Shown piece after piece: positions 34,533 to 43,123 of a DNA stretch of 64,000 nt. The notes below the pieces were generated by a model. That model did no database searches, was not told the DNA's origin, and saw nothing but the letters and a program-made list of their open reading frames with translations. Location: contig BMUD01000032.1 in the NCBI GenBank assembly GCA_014650015.1, positions 1 through 64,000 on the forward strand. Reading direction: 5' to 3'. Within the stretch, counting starts at the first letter, position 1. Each line of letters opens with the position of its first letter. A program made the position numbers and the translations under genes. Origin of the DNA: Streptomyces griseoloalbus (GTDB lineage Bacteria; Actinomycetota; Actinomycetes; Streptomycetales; Streptomycetaceae).

Positions 34533-35940
34533 TCGACTCACCCGTGGGAGCGTTCCTCGGCACCGTCACGGTCACCCTCAGTCCGTGCGGCTCGTGGCGT
34601 TCGTACGCGATCGAGCCGCCGCCCGACGCGAGCAGGGCCCGGGAGATGGACAGGCCGAGGCCCGAGCCCCTGATGTTCTGGTGCCGGCCGCTGCGCCAGA
34701 AGCGGTCACCGACGCGGGTCAGCTCCTCGTCGGTCAGGCCCGGACCGTTGTCGGTGACGACGACCGTGGAGGTGTCCCCGTTGGAGGTGACGGTGACCTC
34801 GACGGTCTCGTCCGCCGGCGTGAACTTCACCGCGTTGTCGATGACCGCGTCCAGGGCGCTGGACAGCGCGACCGGGTCGGCCCACGCCGTGGTCGGCGGA
34901 CAGTTCCCGGTCAGGCGGACGCCCTTGGCCTCGGCGGTGGGCGCCCAGGCCGCGACGCGCTCGGCGGCCAGGGCGCCGACGTCGGCGACCTGGAGGCTGG
35001 CCTCGCTGTGCTCGGCGAGCGCCAGGTCGAGCAGGTCGTCCAGGACCTGCGCCAGGCGCTTGCCCTCGGCCCTGACGGAGGCGATCTCCTCGTTGTCCTC
35101 GGGCAGCTCCAGGGCGAGCAGTTCGATGCGCAGCAGCAGCGCCGAGAGCGGGTTGCGCAACTGGTGGGAGGCGTCGGCGACGAAGGCGCGCTGCTGCTCC
35201 AGGACGTCCTCCACGTTGTCGGCCATCTCGTTGAACGAGCGGGCGAGCCGCCTGAGTTCCGGCGGTCCGCCGGCCGCCGCGACCCTGGACTTCAGCCGCC
35301 CGGTGGCGATGTCGTGGGTGGTGGCGTCCAGGATCCGTACGGGTTTGAGCACCCAGCCGGTCAGCCGCAGGGCCGCGCCGACGGCCAGCAGCATCGCGGC
35401 CGCCTCGCCCGCGGCGATGACCAGCCAGCCCTGCAGGATGCGGGAGCGCATCTGCCCGGTGGGCGAGTCGGTGACCACCACCGCGACGACGTCGCCGTCC
35501 CGGATGACCGGCGAGGCCACCACGAGGCTGTGCCGCTGCCAGGGCCACACCTGTTCGGGGTCATGGCTGCGGCGGCTGAGCAGCGCCTCCTCGAAGGCGT
35601 CGCGCACCTCGCCCGCGCGGGGCAGGAACCAGTCGTCCGGGGCATGCGCCATGGGCGAGTCGTTGCGGTAGAAGACCCCCGCGCGGATGCCGTAGACCTC
35701 GTGATAGCTGCGGAGCTCGCTGCGCAGCGTCAGACGGCGCTCGTTGATGTCCCCGCCGGCCGGGTCGGCGGGCTCGGTGACGAACTGGGCGAGGGCCGCG
35801 AAGCGTGCCGTGTCGTCGATCCTGTCGACGACGACCTTCTGTTGCTGCGCACCGGCCAGACTCACGGCCAGCGGAACGCCCAGCGCGAGCAGCACGGCCG
35901 CCATGAGGACGATGAGCAGCGGAAGCAGACGAGTGTGCAC
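34507..35940 (-). CDS. gluK: Glutamate-sensing histidine kinase GluK
   Basis: The 477-residue product has TM1 (about 5-30), an extracytoplasmic sensor region (about 31-170), TM2 (about 178-200) and a HAMP linker. A HisKA helix has the phospho-acceptor His259 (VADASHQLRNPLS). The ATPase domain has DNAVKFTP, DNGPGLT and GSGLGLSISRALL. It lies nine bases after the response-regulator gene and divergent from gluABCD. This is the arrangement reported for the GluR-GluK system of S. coelicolor, which senses extracellular glutamate and controls the importer. The GTG start at 35940 fits TM1. Its last codons lie inside a tandem repeat. Confidence 0.9.
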   Translation of the reverse strand: MHTRLLPLLIVLMAAVLLALGVPLAVSLAGAQQQKVVVDRIDDTARFAALAQFVTEPADPAGGDINERRLTLRSELRSYHEVYGIRAGVFYRNDSPMAHAPDDWFLPRAGEVRDAFEEALLSRRSHDPEQVWPWQRHSLVVASPVIRDGDVVAVVVTDSPTGQMRSRILQGWLVIAAGEAAAMLLAVGAALRLTGWVLKPVRILDATTHDIATGRLKSRVAAAGGPPELRRLARSFNEMADNVEDVLEQQRAFVADASHQLRNPLSALLLRIELLALELPEDNEEIASVRAEGKRLAQVLDDLLDLALAEHSEASLQVADVGALAAERVAAWAPTAEAKGVRLTGNCPPTTAWADPVALSSALDAVIDNAVKFTPADETVEVTVTSNGDTSTVVVTDNGPGLTDEELTRVGDRFWRSGRHQNIRGSGLGLSISRALLASGGGSIAYERHEPHGLRVTVTVPRNAPTGESTAQGLTDR

Positions 35941-35949
35941 CCGGCCCCG

Positions 35950-36636
35950 CTACGCCGCGGGCGCGACGAGCCGGTAGCCGACGCCTCGCACGGTCTCGAT
36001 GAGGGCGGGCATGCGCAGCTTGGCGCGCAGGGAGGCGACATGCACCTCCAGGGTGCGCCCGGTCCCCTCCCAGCTGGTACGCCACACCTCGCTGATGATC
36101 TGTTCGCGGCGGAAGACGACCCCCGGCCGCTGGGCGAGCAGGGCGAGCAGATCGAACTCCTTGCGGGTCAGTTGGACCACCGAACCGTTCACGCTGACCT
36201 GGCGGGTGGGCAGCTCGATACGGACCGCGCCGAGGCGCAGCTCGGTCTCCGTGCCGCCGGTCGCCTCCTCGTGGACGGTGCGGCGGCTGACGGCGTGGAT
36301 CCGCGCGAGGAGCTCCCCCGTGTCGTACGGCTTGACCACGTAGTCGTCGGCGCCCAGGTTGAGGCCGTGGATGCGGGAGCGCACGTCGGACCGCGCGGTG
36401 ACCATGATCACCGGTGTGCTGGTGCGCTTGCGGATCTTGCCGCAGACCTCATAGCCGTCCTGGTCGGGCAGCCCCAGGTCGAGCAGGACGACGCCGAAGC
36501 CGTTGCCCTCGGGGACCAGCGCCTGAAGGGCCTCCTCGCCGCTGCGCGCATGGGTGACGTCGAACCCGTGCCGCGCCAGAATCGCCGACAGGGCGGCGGC
36601 GACGTGGTTGTCGTCCTCGACGAGAAGCAGTCGCAC
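35950..36636 (-). CDS. gluR: OmpR-family response regulator GluR
   Basis: The 228-residue product has a receiver domain with the acidic pair VEDD (residues 6-9), phospho-acceptor Asp53 in LLDLGLPDQDG and lysine in VVKPYD. A winged-helix effector domain follows (LTRKEFDLLALLAQRPGVVF, VEVHVASLRAKL-type recognition helix, VRGVGYRL). GTG 36636 has GAAGGGGG upstream. Divergence from gluA over 285 bp suggests that it binds this shared region. The name rests on synteny with the S. coelicolor glutamate-sensing system. Confidence 0.9.
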   Translation of the reverse strand: MRLLLVEDDNHVAAALSAILARHGFDVTHARSGEEALQALVPEGNGFGVVLLDLGLPDQDGYEVCGKIRKRTSTPVIMVTARSDVRSRIHGLNLGADDYVVKPYDTGELLARIHAVSRRTVHEEATGGTETELRLGAVRIELPTRQVSVNGSVVQLTRKEFDLLALLAQRPGVVFRREQIISEVWRTSWEGTGRTLEVHVASLRAKLRMPALIETVRGVGYRLVAPAA

Positions 36637-36688
36637 GAGGGCCCCCTTCGGTTCATCAGCCGTACGCTCTCCATGTGTACAAAAAAGC

Positions 36689-36706
36689 GTGCACGCGCGC
36701 GTGCAC
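36689..36706. promoter_or_regulatory. Perfect 18-bp palindrome in the gluR-gluA divergent region
   Basis: GTGCACGCGCGCGTGCAC is a perfect palindrome 52 bases upstream of gluR, next to an A-run. It may be an operator, but OmpR-type regulators usually bind direct repeats, so the binding protein is unknown. Part of the symmetry comes from alternating CG. Confidence 0.4.
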
Positions 36707-36921
36707 CTTGCAGTGAGTCCGACGGACGAGGTCGGCGTCAAGGGTGTTCCGGTTGCTGTTGCGTACCGTTACCCGGCCGATATGAGCGCTGCTGACAAGT
36801 GCTACGACAGGTGTCCGATTGCTATCGGATCGTGATGCTCAGATTCACCTCAGATGTAATGACGCAGGTCTGAAGGATTACTACTGTCCTCCGAAACCGA
36901 GGAGGACGGAGCCTGAGAGCG

Positions 36922-37698
36922 ATGACCGAAGTATCGGCGGCCAAGGACAGTGTGGCCGCGACCGGCGAGCTGGTCGTCCTGAAGAGCGTCAACAAGCATT
37001 TCGGCGCGTTGCACGTACTCCAGGACATCGACCTGACGATCGCCCGCGGCGAAGTCGTCGTCGTCATCGGACCTTCCGGGTCCGGGAAGTCCACCCTGTG
37101 CCGCACCATCAACCGTCTGGAGACGACCGACTCCGGGTCGATCACCATCGACGGCAAGCCCCTCCCCCACGAGGGCAAGGCACTCGCCCGCCTGCGGGCC
37201 GACGTGGGGATGGTCTTCCAGTCCTTCAACCTCTTCGCGCACAAGACTGTGCTGGAGAACGTCATGCTGGGCCAGATCAAGGTCCGCAAGAAGGACAAGA
37301 AGGCAGCCGAGGAGCGGGCCCGTGCCCTGCTCGACCGGGTCGGCGTGGGCGCGCAGGCGGAGAAGTACCCCGCGCAGCTCTCCGGTGGCCAGCAGCAGCG
37401 CGTCGCCATCGCGCGGGCCCTGGCGATGGAACCCAAGGTCATGCTCTTCGACGAGCCCACGTCGGCTCTCGACCCGGAGATGATCAACGAGGTTCTGGAG
37501 GTCATGCAGCAGCTCGCCCGCGACGGCATGACGATGATCGTCGTCACCCACGAGATGGGATTCGCCCGTTCGGCGGCGAATCGCGTGGTGTTCATGGCGG
37601 ACGGTCGCATCGTCGAAGAGGCTTCGCCGGATCAGTTCTTCAGCAATCCGCGCAGCGACCGCGCCAAGGACTTCCTGTCGAAGATCCTGCACCACTGA
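36922..37698 (+). CDS. gluA: Glutamate ABC transporter ATP-binding protein
   Basis: GluA powers glutamate uptake. The 258-residue product has Walker [10 protein letters not shown] (50-58), the Q-loop [12 protein letters not shown], signature [15 protein letters not shown], Walker B VMLFDEP and the switch histidine in VTHEMGFA, all typical of polar-amino-acid importers. ATG 36922 follows a GGAGGACGGA stretch. It is the first gene of gluABCD, divergent from gluRK. Confidence 0.95.
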   Translation: MTEVSAAKDSVAATGELVVLKSVNKHFGALHVLQDIDLTIARGEVVVVIGPSGSGKSTLCRTINRLETTDSGSITIDGKPLPHEGKALARLRADVGMVFQSFNLFAHKTVLENVMLGQIKVRKKDKKAAEERARALLDRVGVGAQAEKYPAQLSGGQQQRVAIARALAMEPKVMLFDEPTSALDPEMINEVLEVMQQLARDGMTMIVVTHEMGFARSAANRVVFMADGRIVEEASPDQFFSNPRSDRAKDFLSKILHH

Positions 37699-37779
37699 CG
37701 GCGCAGCTCGCGCCTTGACGACTTGCGTCACCGGACACCGACCCGGCCGCATCACTTCACCAGTCAAAGGATGTGCACC

Positions 37780-38622
37780 ATGAAGCTCCGCAAGGTCACC
37801 GCCGCCTCGGCCGCCGTGTTCGCTCTTGCCCTGACCGCCACCGCTTGTGGTGGTGACGACAGCGACAACAGCGGGTCGTCCTCCGGTGGTGGCGACAAGA
37901 TCAAGATCGGCATCAAGTACGACCAGCCCGGTCTGGGCCTGAAGGAGCCGGGCGGTACCTTCGCCGGCTTCGACGTGGACGTCGCGACCTACGTCGCCAA
38001 GGAGCTCGGCTACGAGCCCAACCAGATCGAGTGGGTCGAGACCAAGAGCGCCGACCGCGAGAACGCTCTCGAGCGCGGCGACGTGAAGTTCATCGCGGCC
38101 ACGTACTCGATCACCGATGAGCGCAAGGAGAAGGTCGACTTCGCCGGCCCGTACCTGCTGGCCCACCAGGACCTGTTGGTGAAGAAGGACGCGGACATCA
38201 CCAAGGCCACGGACCTGAACGACAAGAAGCTGTGCTCGGTCGTCGGCTCCACGTCGGCGCAGAACGTCAAGAAGGACTTCGCTCCGGACGCCCAGCTGAC
38301 TGAGCGCGGCGGCTACTCGGAGTGCCTCTCCGCCCTACAGAGCGGCGCCGTGGACGCACTGACCACGGATGACTCGATCCTCGCCGGCTACGCCGCGCAG
38401 GACCAGTACAAGGGCAAGTTCAAGCTGGCCGGTCTGAAGCTGAGCAACGAAAACTACGGCATCGGTGTCAAGAAGGGCGACACCGAGACCGTGAACAAGA
38501 TCAACGACGCCCTGGAGAAGATGGTCAGCGACAAGTCCTGGGACAAGGCGGTCGAGGCGAACTTCGGTCCGGCCGAGTACAAGAACGAGCCGGCTCCGCA
38601 GATCGGCAACATCGTCAAGTAA
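37780..38622 (+). CDS. gluB: Glutamate-binding lipoprotein
   Basis: The 280-residue product has a lipoprotein signal (ALALTATAC, Cys23). It continues with an SBP_bac_3 domain (IGIKYDQPGLGLKEPGGTFA, GFDVDVATYVAKELGYEP, then the hinge strand LCSVVGSTSAQNV) and ends IGNIVK. It captures glutamate outside the cell and hands it to GluCD. ATG 37780 has AAAGGA at a good distance; ATG 37771 is possible. It is followed by a strong stem-loop before gluC, which may give it higher transcript abundance than the permeases. Confidence 0.94.
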   Translation: MKLRKVTAASAAVFALALTATACGGDDSDNSGSSSGGGDKIKIGIKYDQPGLGLKEPGGTFAGFDVDVATYVAKELGYEPNQIEWVETKSADRENALERGDVKFIAATYSITDERKEKVDFAGPYLLAHQDLLVKKDADITKATDLNDKKLCSVVGSTSAQNVKKDFAPDAQLTERGGYSECLSALQSGAVDALTTDDSILAGYAAQDQYKGKFKLAGLKLSNENYGIGVKKGDTETVNKINDALEKMVSDKSWDKAVEANFGPAEYKNEPAPQIGNIVK

Positions 38623-38650
38623 GCCCAGGACCGCAACGCGGGTTCTCGAA

Positions 38651-38692
38651 CGGCGTGCCGCCGTCCGTCGCGATCAGGACGGCGGCGCGCCG
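38651..38692 (+). promoter_or_regulatory. Strong stem-loop between gluB and gluC
   Basis: A stem of about 16 bp (CGGCGTGCCGCCGTCC at 38651-38666 with 38677-38692, one G-T wobble) and a 10-base loop lies 29 bases after gluB. Such structures in transporter operons often protect or partly terminate the binding-protein mRNA. Confidence 0.7.
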
Positions 38693-38733
38693 CGTCCGCC
38701 ACGTAGACCACACACCCGGAAGCGCGGGAGATC

Positions 38734-39411
38734 GTGTTCGACTTTATTTCTGATTATGATGACCCGTCCCTGCTGGGCGCTTTCTGGGTCACGGTGCAGC
38801 TCACCGTCTTCTCGGCCATCGGATCCCTGATCTGGGGCACCCTGCTGGCGGCCATGCGAGTCAGCCCGGTGCCGCTGATGCGTGGTTTCGGCACCGCCTA
38901 CGTGAACATCGTCCGGAACATTCCTCTGACCGTCATCATCGTCTTCACGTCGCTCGGTCTCGCCGACATCTTCGGCGTGGCGATGGGCGCGCCGGACGAC
39001 TTCGAGCTCAAGTACTTCCGACTGGCAGTGCTCGGCCTCGTCGCCTACACCGCGGCCTTCGTGTGCGAGGCGATCCGCTCCGGCATCAACACGGTGCCCG
39101 TCGGACAGGCCGAGGCGGCACGGGCCCTCGGACTGAGCTTCAACCAGGTGCTGCGGCTCGTCGTGCTGCCGCAGGCATTCCGCTCGGTCATCGGACCACT
39201 GGCCAACGTGCTGATCGCACTGACAAAGAACACCACCGTGGCGGCCACCATCGGTGTGGCGGAGGCCGCGCTTCTGATGAAGGAAATGATCGAGAACGAG
39301 GCACAGACGCTGCTCATCGGCGCGGTGTTCGCCTTCGGGTTCGTGGTACTGACCCTGCCCACCGGCCTGATCCTCAACTGGCTGAGCAAGCGCCTGGCGG
39401 TGAAGCGATGA
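38734..39411 (+). CDS. gluC: Glutamate ABC transporter permease GluC
   Basis: The 225-residue product is a His/Glu/Gln/Arg-type inner-membrane permease with five or so hydrophobic segments. It has the EAA-type loop ALGLSFNQVLRLVVLPQAFRSVIGPL and the preceding AFVCEAIRSGINTVPVGQ. The start is GTG 38734 (MFDFISDY). Its stop overlaps the start of gluD (ATGA), so translation is coupled. It pairs with GluD as the membrane channel. Confidence 0.94.
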   Translation: MFDFISDYDDPSLLGAFWVTVQLTVFSAIGSLIWGTLLAAMRVSPVPLMRGFGTAYVNIVRNIPLTVIIVFTSLGLADIFGVAMGAPDDFELKYFRLAVLGLVAYTAAFVCEAIRSGINTVPVGQAEAARALGLSFNQVLRLVVLPQAFRSVIGPLANVLIALTKNTTVAATIGVAEAALLMKEMIENEAQTLLIGAVFAFGFVVLTLPTGLILNWLSKRLAVKR

Positions 39412-40313
39412 CTTCTGTTCTCTACGACGCCCCCGGCCCGAAGGCCAAGCGGCGCAACCTGATCTTCTCGGTGGTCTTCTTCGTCCTGCTCGCCCTGCTG
39501 CTGTGGTGGGTCTGGCAGGTGATGGACGACAAGGGCCAGCTGGAGTGGTCCCTGTGGAAGCCCTTCACCACGTCCGAGGCGTGGACGACCTATCTGCTGC
39601 CCGGCCTCGCCGACACGCTGAAGGCCGCGGCGCTGGCCATGGTCATCGCTCTGCCGCTGGGGGCGATCCTCGGCATCGCCCGGATGTCCGACCATCGGTG
39701 GGTACGCATCCCCGCCGCCGTGGTGGTCGAGTTCTTCCGGGCCATCCCGGTGCTGCTTCTGATGCTGTTCGCCAACGAGTTCTTCGCCCGTTCCACCGAT
39801 GTCAGCAGTGCGGACCGACCGCTGTACGCGGTCGTCACCGGCCTGGTCCTCTACAACGCCTCGGTCCTCGCCGAGGTGGTCCGGGCCGGCATTCTCGCCC
39901 TGCCCAAGGGCCAGAGTGAGGCGGCCCAGGCGATCGGTCTGCGCAAGAGCCAGACGATGAGCAGCATCCTGCTGCCGCAGGCGGTCACGGTGATGCTCCC
40001 GGCGATCGTCAGCCAGCTGGTCGTCATCGTGAAGGACACCGCGCTGGGCGGCGTGATGCTCGGCTTCACCGAGCTGTTGAACTCGCGCGGCACGCTGGCG
40101 GCCAACTACGCCAACGTCATCCCCAGCTTCATCGTGGTGGCGATCATCTTCATCGTGCTGAACTTCATCGTCACCTCGTTCGCCTCCTGGCTCGAGGGTC
40201 GCCTGCGCCGCAGCAAGCGCAGCACGGGTGCGGTGCTCGGCGCCGAAGAGGTCGACGACCTCAACGCGGCCGAGGTCGGTGGTACGCGCAAGACCGGTGG
40301 CGGCGTCCTCTGA
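39408..40313 (+). CDS. gluD: Glutamate ABC transporter permease GluD
   Basis: The 301-residue product is the second permease subunit. It has a first TM at about 19-37, the loop EVVRAGILALPKGQSEAAQAIG leading into MSSILLPQAVTVMLPAIVSQLVVIVKDT, and a C-terminal cytoplasmic tail (about 260-301) that is charged and may be disordered. ATG 39408 overlaps gluC. It is the last gene before the terminator at 40331. Confidence 0.94.
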   Translation: MTSVLYDAPGPKAKRRNLIFSVVFFVLLALLLWWVWQVMDDKGQLEWSLWKPFTTSEAWTTYLLPGLADTLKAAALAMVIALPLGAILGIARMSDHRWVRIPAAVVVEFFRAIPVLLLMLFANEFFARSTDVSSADRPLYAVVTGLVLYNASVLAEVVRAGILALPKGQSEAAQAIGLRKSQTMSSILLPQAVTVMLPAIVSQLVVIVKDTALGGVMLGFTELLNSRGTLAANYANVIPSFIVVAIIFIVLNFIVTSFASWLEGRLRRSKRSTGAVLGAEEVDDLNAAEVGGTRKTGGGVL

Positions 40314-40330
40314 CGCACGTCCGCCGTACG

Positions 40331-40373
40331 ACATGACTGTGGCCCGCCGTTCCCCGGCGGGCCACAGTCATGT
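40331..40373 (+). terminator. Terminator of gluABCD
   Basis: An 18-bp perfect stem (40331-40348 with 40356-40373) and a 7-base loop lie 17 bases after the gluD stop. Confidence 0.88.
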
Positions 40374-40607
40374 CGAGTTGCCGGCCGCCCTCAGCGGTGC
40401 GGAGGAGCGATACGCCCCGGACTCGTGTGATGAACCGTCAAGTGGTGTGACGGGCCCCCGGCCCATGTCATGATCGCCACTGACCTTCGGTCACTTGACG
40501 CAAGCACCGGCAATAGGTTGCATACGTTCTGTGATCGTGCACCCTGCTCCATCGTCCTGTTCCGCTCCGTCCCTTCGGACGTCACTTCGAGCAGGGGGCG
40601 CCGCGCC

Positions 40608-42269
40608 GTGGACCCGGTGATCATCGTCGGAGCCGGCCCCGTCGGGCTGGCGCTCGCACTGGCGCTGGCACGTCAGGAGGTGCCGTGCGTGGTCCTCGAC
40701 GAAGGGCCGGGCAAGGACGAAGCCCGTCCGGCCCGCACCGTCGTACTGCGCGAGGACACCGCCGCGCTCATGGAGCGGCTGACCGGCGTGCGGCTCGCAC
40801 ACGCCGGTGTCCGTTGGGCCGGATGGCGGTCGATGCGGCGCAAGCAGGTGATGTGTGAGATCCCCTTCGGCGACTCGGAGCCCGCTCCCCTGCACATCGC
40901 CCAGCACGTGCTGACGGGCGCCCTGCGTACCGCCCTCGCCGGCGAACGGCTCGTCAGGATCGCCGTGGACAGCAGGCTGGACACCATAGAGCAGGAGCCC
41001 TCGGGCGTCACCGCCCATACCCGCGGCGCTACCGGCACCTGGTGGCGCGGCAGTTACCTGGTCGGCTGCGACGGTCCGCGCTCGACCGTGCGCAAGCTCC
41101 AGGACATCCGCTTCCCCGGCCGCACGGCGGTGGAACGTCACGCCGTGGCCGCGCTGCGCACGGAACTCCCCTGGCACGACGAGGCGCTGCTGCACCGGGT
41201 ACCGCCGTGGCGTACGTCCGGGCCCTCGGCCGGTGAGATCACCGCCCGGCCGCTGCCCGACGGGGTGTGGCGCCTGGACTGGCTGCTGCCGCCGGGCAAG
41301 GAGCTGGTCACCCCCGAGCTGCTGCTGACCCGGGTCCGGGAGACGCTGGCGGGCTGGACCGACGGTCCGACCCCGCCGTACGAACTTCTGGACACCGGGG
41401 TCCACACCGTTCACCACCGGCTGGCCCGGCGCTGGCGGGCGGACCGGGTGTTCCTCGCCGGGGACGCCGCCCATCTGCTGGGTGCGCTGGGCACGCACGG
41501 CCTGGACGAGGGGCTGCGTGACGTCGACAACCTCGCCTGGAAGCTGGCGCTGGCCTGGCATCACGGTCCGCACGACGCGCTGCTGGACAGCTACCAGACC
41601 GAGCGCCGCGCGATCGTCGCCTCCCGGCTGCGCGCCGCCGACCAGGCACTGCCGCTGGTGCGGGGCGGCGGAGGGCTGCGTTCCTATGTCCCCGGCTCTG
41701 CGCGTGGGCACGATGTGCTGCTGATGGACGGTCATCTGGGGCGGGGCGCGCTGGGTGCGCCGGGGACCTACGCCGACTCGCCGCTCGCGCCCGGCCGCCT
41801 CGAGGGCGAAGTGGCCGTCGGGACGGTTCCCGGGTCGGCGGTGACGGATGTGCGCGTCACGGCGGAGGACGGGACGTTCGTCCGGCTGCGCAGCAGGCTG
41901 GGCCGAGGTGCGCTGCTGGTGGTGCTGATCGCGCCGGGTACGGGGGTGTGGGAGCGCAGGCACTGGGTGTCCGCGGGGATCATGCCCCGGCTGGCGGCGG
42001 CGGTCTCGGCGTTGCCGCACCCGGCCGAGCTGTTGGTCGCGGAGAGCTATCCGGGGGCGGCGGCCCACACGGTGCTGCTGGTACGCCCCGACGGTCACCT
42101 GGTCACGGCGCTGAGCGGGGTGCGCCCGGCGGATCTGTACGCGGCGGCGGAAGCGGTGGTCGGCGGTACTCCGACGGCGGGAGCGGGCGCCGAAGACGGG
42201 TCCGGGGAGAGTGCCGGGGACGGGACCAGGGCGGGTGCCAGGGCCGATGCCCGGGCGGGGTCTCGGTGA
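40608..42269 (+). CDS. FAD-dependent aromatic hydroxylase-like monooxygenase
   Basis: The 553-residue product belongs to the PHBH-like, group A flavin monooxygenases. It has the Rossmann start IIVGAGPVGLALALALA, the arginine-rich segment after VVLREDTAALMERL, the DG motif YLVGCDGPRSTVRKLQ and the GD motif RVFLAGDAAHLLG with HGLDEGLRDVDNLAWKLA. A C-terminal thioredoxin-like domain follows (ending HLVTALSGVRPADLYAAAEAV) with a low-complexity Gly/Ala/Asp tail. GTG 40608, with AGGGGG upstream, begins exactly at the nucleotide fold; the frame is open to 40470. Such enzymes hydroxylate phenols or polyketides. No biosynthetic cluster surrounds it. Confidence 0.85.
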   Translation: MDPVIIVGAGPVGLALALALARQEVPCVVLDEGPGKDEARPARTVVLREDTAALMERLTGVRLAHAGVRWAGWRSMRRKQVMCEIPFGDSEPAPLHIAQHVLTGALRTALAGERLVRIAVDSRLDTIEQEPSGVTAHTRGATGTWWRGSYLVGCDGPRSTVRKLQDIRFPGRTAVERHAVAALRTELPWHDEALLHRVPPWRTSGPSAGEITARPLPDGVWRLDWLLPPGKELVTPELLLTRVRETLAGWTDGPTPPYELLDTGVHTVHHRLARRWRADRVFLAGDAAHLLGALGTHGLDEGLRDVDNLAWKLALAWHHGPHDALLDSYQTERRAIVASRLRAADQALPLVRGGGGLRSYVPGSARGHDVLLMDGHLGRGALGAPGTYADSPLAPGRLEGEVAVGTVPGSAVTDVRVTAEDGTFVRLRSRLGRGALLVVLIAPGTGVWERRHWVSAGIMPRLAAAVSALPHPAELLVAESYPGAAAHTVLLVRPDGHLVTALSGVRPADLYAAAEAVVGGTPTAGAGAEDGSGESAGDGTRAGARADARAGSR

Positions 42270-42383
42270 CGGAGCGGGGCGTGGGCGGGTTCGCGTCCCG
42301 GTCCGGCCGGTCGTGGTCACCCTGTGGTCCGCATGGTGACGGTGAGTTGAATCGGGGTGCGGCCTCGTGGTGTACTCCGCTTT

Positions 42384-42470
42384 GTGACCGACACCTGCGT
42401 GCACCTGTGGCGGAGGGTCCATATGGACCTCGTCCGCTATGCGGGCTGCGTGTGTCGCCCGTCCTGTTGA
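42384..42470 (+). CDS. Cys-rich leader peptide before the cysteine dioxygenase gene
   Basis: A 28-codon frame from GTG 42384 (MTDTCVHLWRRVHMDLVRYA...) ends in a cluster of cysteines (GCVCRPSC, stop). The central HMDLVRYAGCVCRPSC matches the Streptomyces putative-leader-peptide pattern (basic RRVHMDLVR followed by Cys residues) that precedes sulfur-metabolism genes. An internal ATG at 42423 has GGAGGG six bases upstream and may be the true start, giving 15 residues. It lies 101 bases ahead of the dioxygenase start, where ribosome stalling at Cys codons could tune expression to cysteine supply. Regulation is inferred. Confidence 0.6.
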   Translation: MTDTCVHLWRRVHMDLVRYAGCVCRPSC

Positions 42471-42571
42471 TGCGCCTCTCCCTCCTTCTCGCGCGCCGCT
42501 CGCAGCAGCCTCGTCCGCCGCGTATGCCGATGCCGCGCGCCTGAGCGAATTCCTTCTTCAGGACGGTGTAC

Positions 42572-43123
42572 GTGTCTGTCTCCCCTTCTTCTGTTTCTTC
42601 TTCCGCCTCTCCGGTCCCGGCCGCCGTTTCCGCACCCACTCAGGCGGATCTCCTGGACTTCGTCCGGCGTACCGCTGGCGACGCGCAGTTGATCGCCGCG
42701 CTCCCGCTCGACCCGGAGGGACGCACCTGGGTGCGGCTCGACGGACCCGGTGGCAGCGAGGCCTGGCTGATCGGCTGGCCGCCGGGCACCGGCACCGGCT
42801 GGCACGACCACGCCGACTCCGTCGGTGCCTTCATGACCGCGTCCGGCGAGCTGAAGGAGCACTCGCTCGCCGCGCGGCTGCCCACCGACGGCTGGAAGAC
42901 CCTGGAACTCACCGACGGCGTGGACCGGGAACGCCGGCTGCCGGCCGGGCAGGGCCGGTCCTTCGGGCGGCATCACGTCCACGAGGTGCTCAACGAGTCC
43001 CCGGACCGGCACGCGATCTCCGTGCACGCCTACTATCCGCCGTTGCCGCGGATCCGCCGCTACAGCCGCAGCGGCGGAATCCTCCGGCTGGAGCAGGTCG
43101 AGCGCCCGGAGGACTGGCAGTGA
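42572..43123 (+). CDS. Cysteine dioxygenase
   Basis: Cysteine dioxygenase oxidises cysteine to cysteine sulfinate with Fe(II) and O2. The 183-residue product is a cupin with the metal histidines His78 and His80 in GTGWHDHADS and His137 in GRHHVHEVLN, plus SVHAYYPPLPRIRRY at the end of the barrel. The N-terminus is Ser-rich and variable. GTG 42572 has AGGA eight bases upstream; GTG 42566 is possible. Its stop overlaps the rhodanese start (GTGA), so the two are coupled in sulfur metabolism. Confidence 0.88.
   Translation: MSVSPSSVSSSASPVPAAVSAPTQADLLDFVRRTAGDAQLIAALPLDPEGRTWVRLDGPGGSEAWLIGWPPGTGTGWHDHADSVGAFMTASGELKEHSLAARLPTDGWKTLELTDGVDRERRLPAGQGRSFGRHHVHEVLNESPDRHAISVHAYYPPLPRIRRYSRSGGILRLEQVERPEDWQ

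Noticed and set aside
36689-36706. Possible attachment site or integration core at the palindrome
   Set aside because: No tRNA gene, integrase or second copy is present, so it is reported only as a possible operator.
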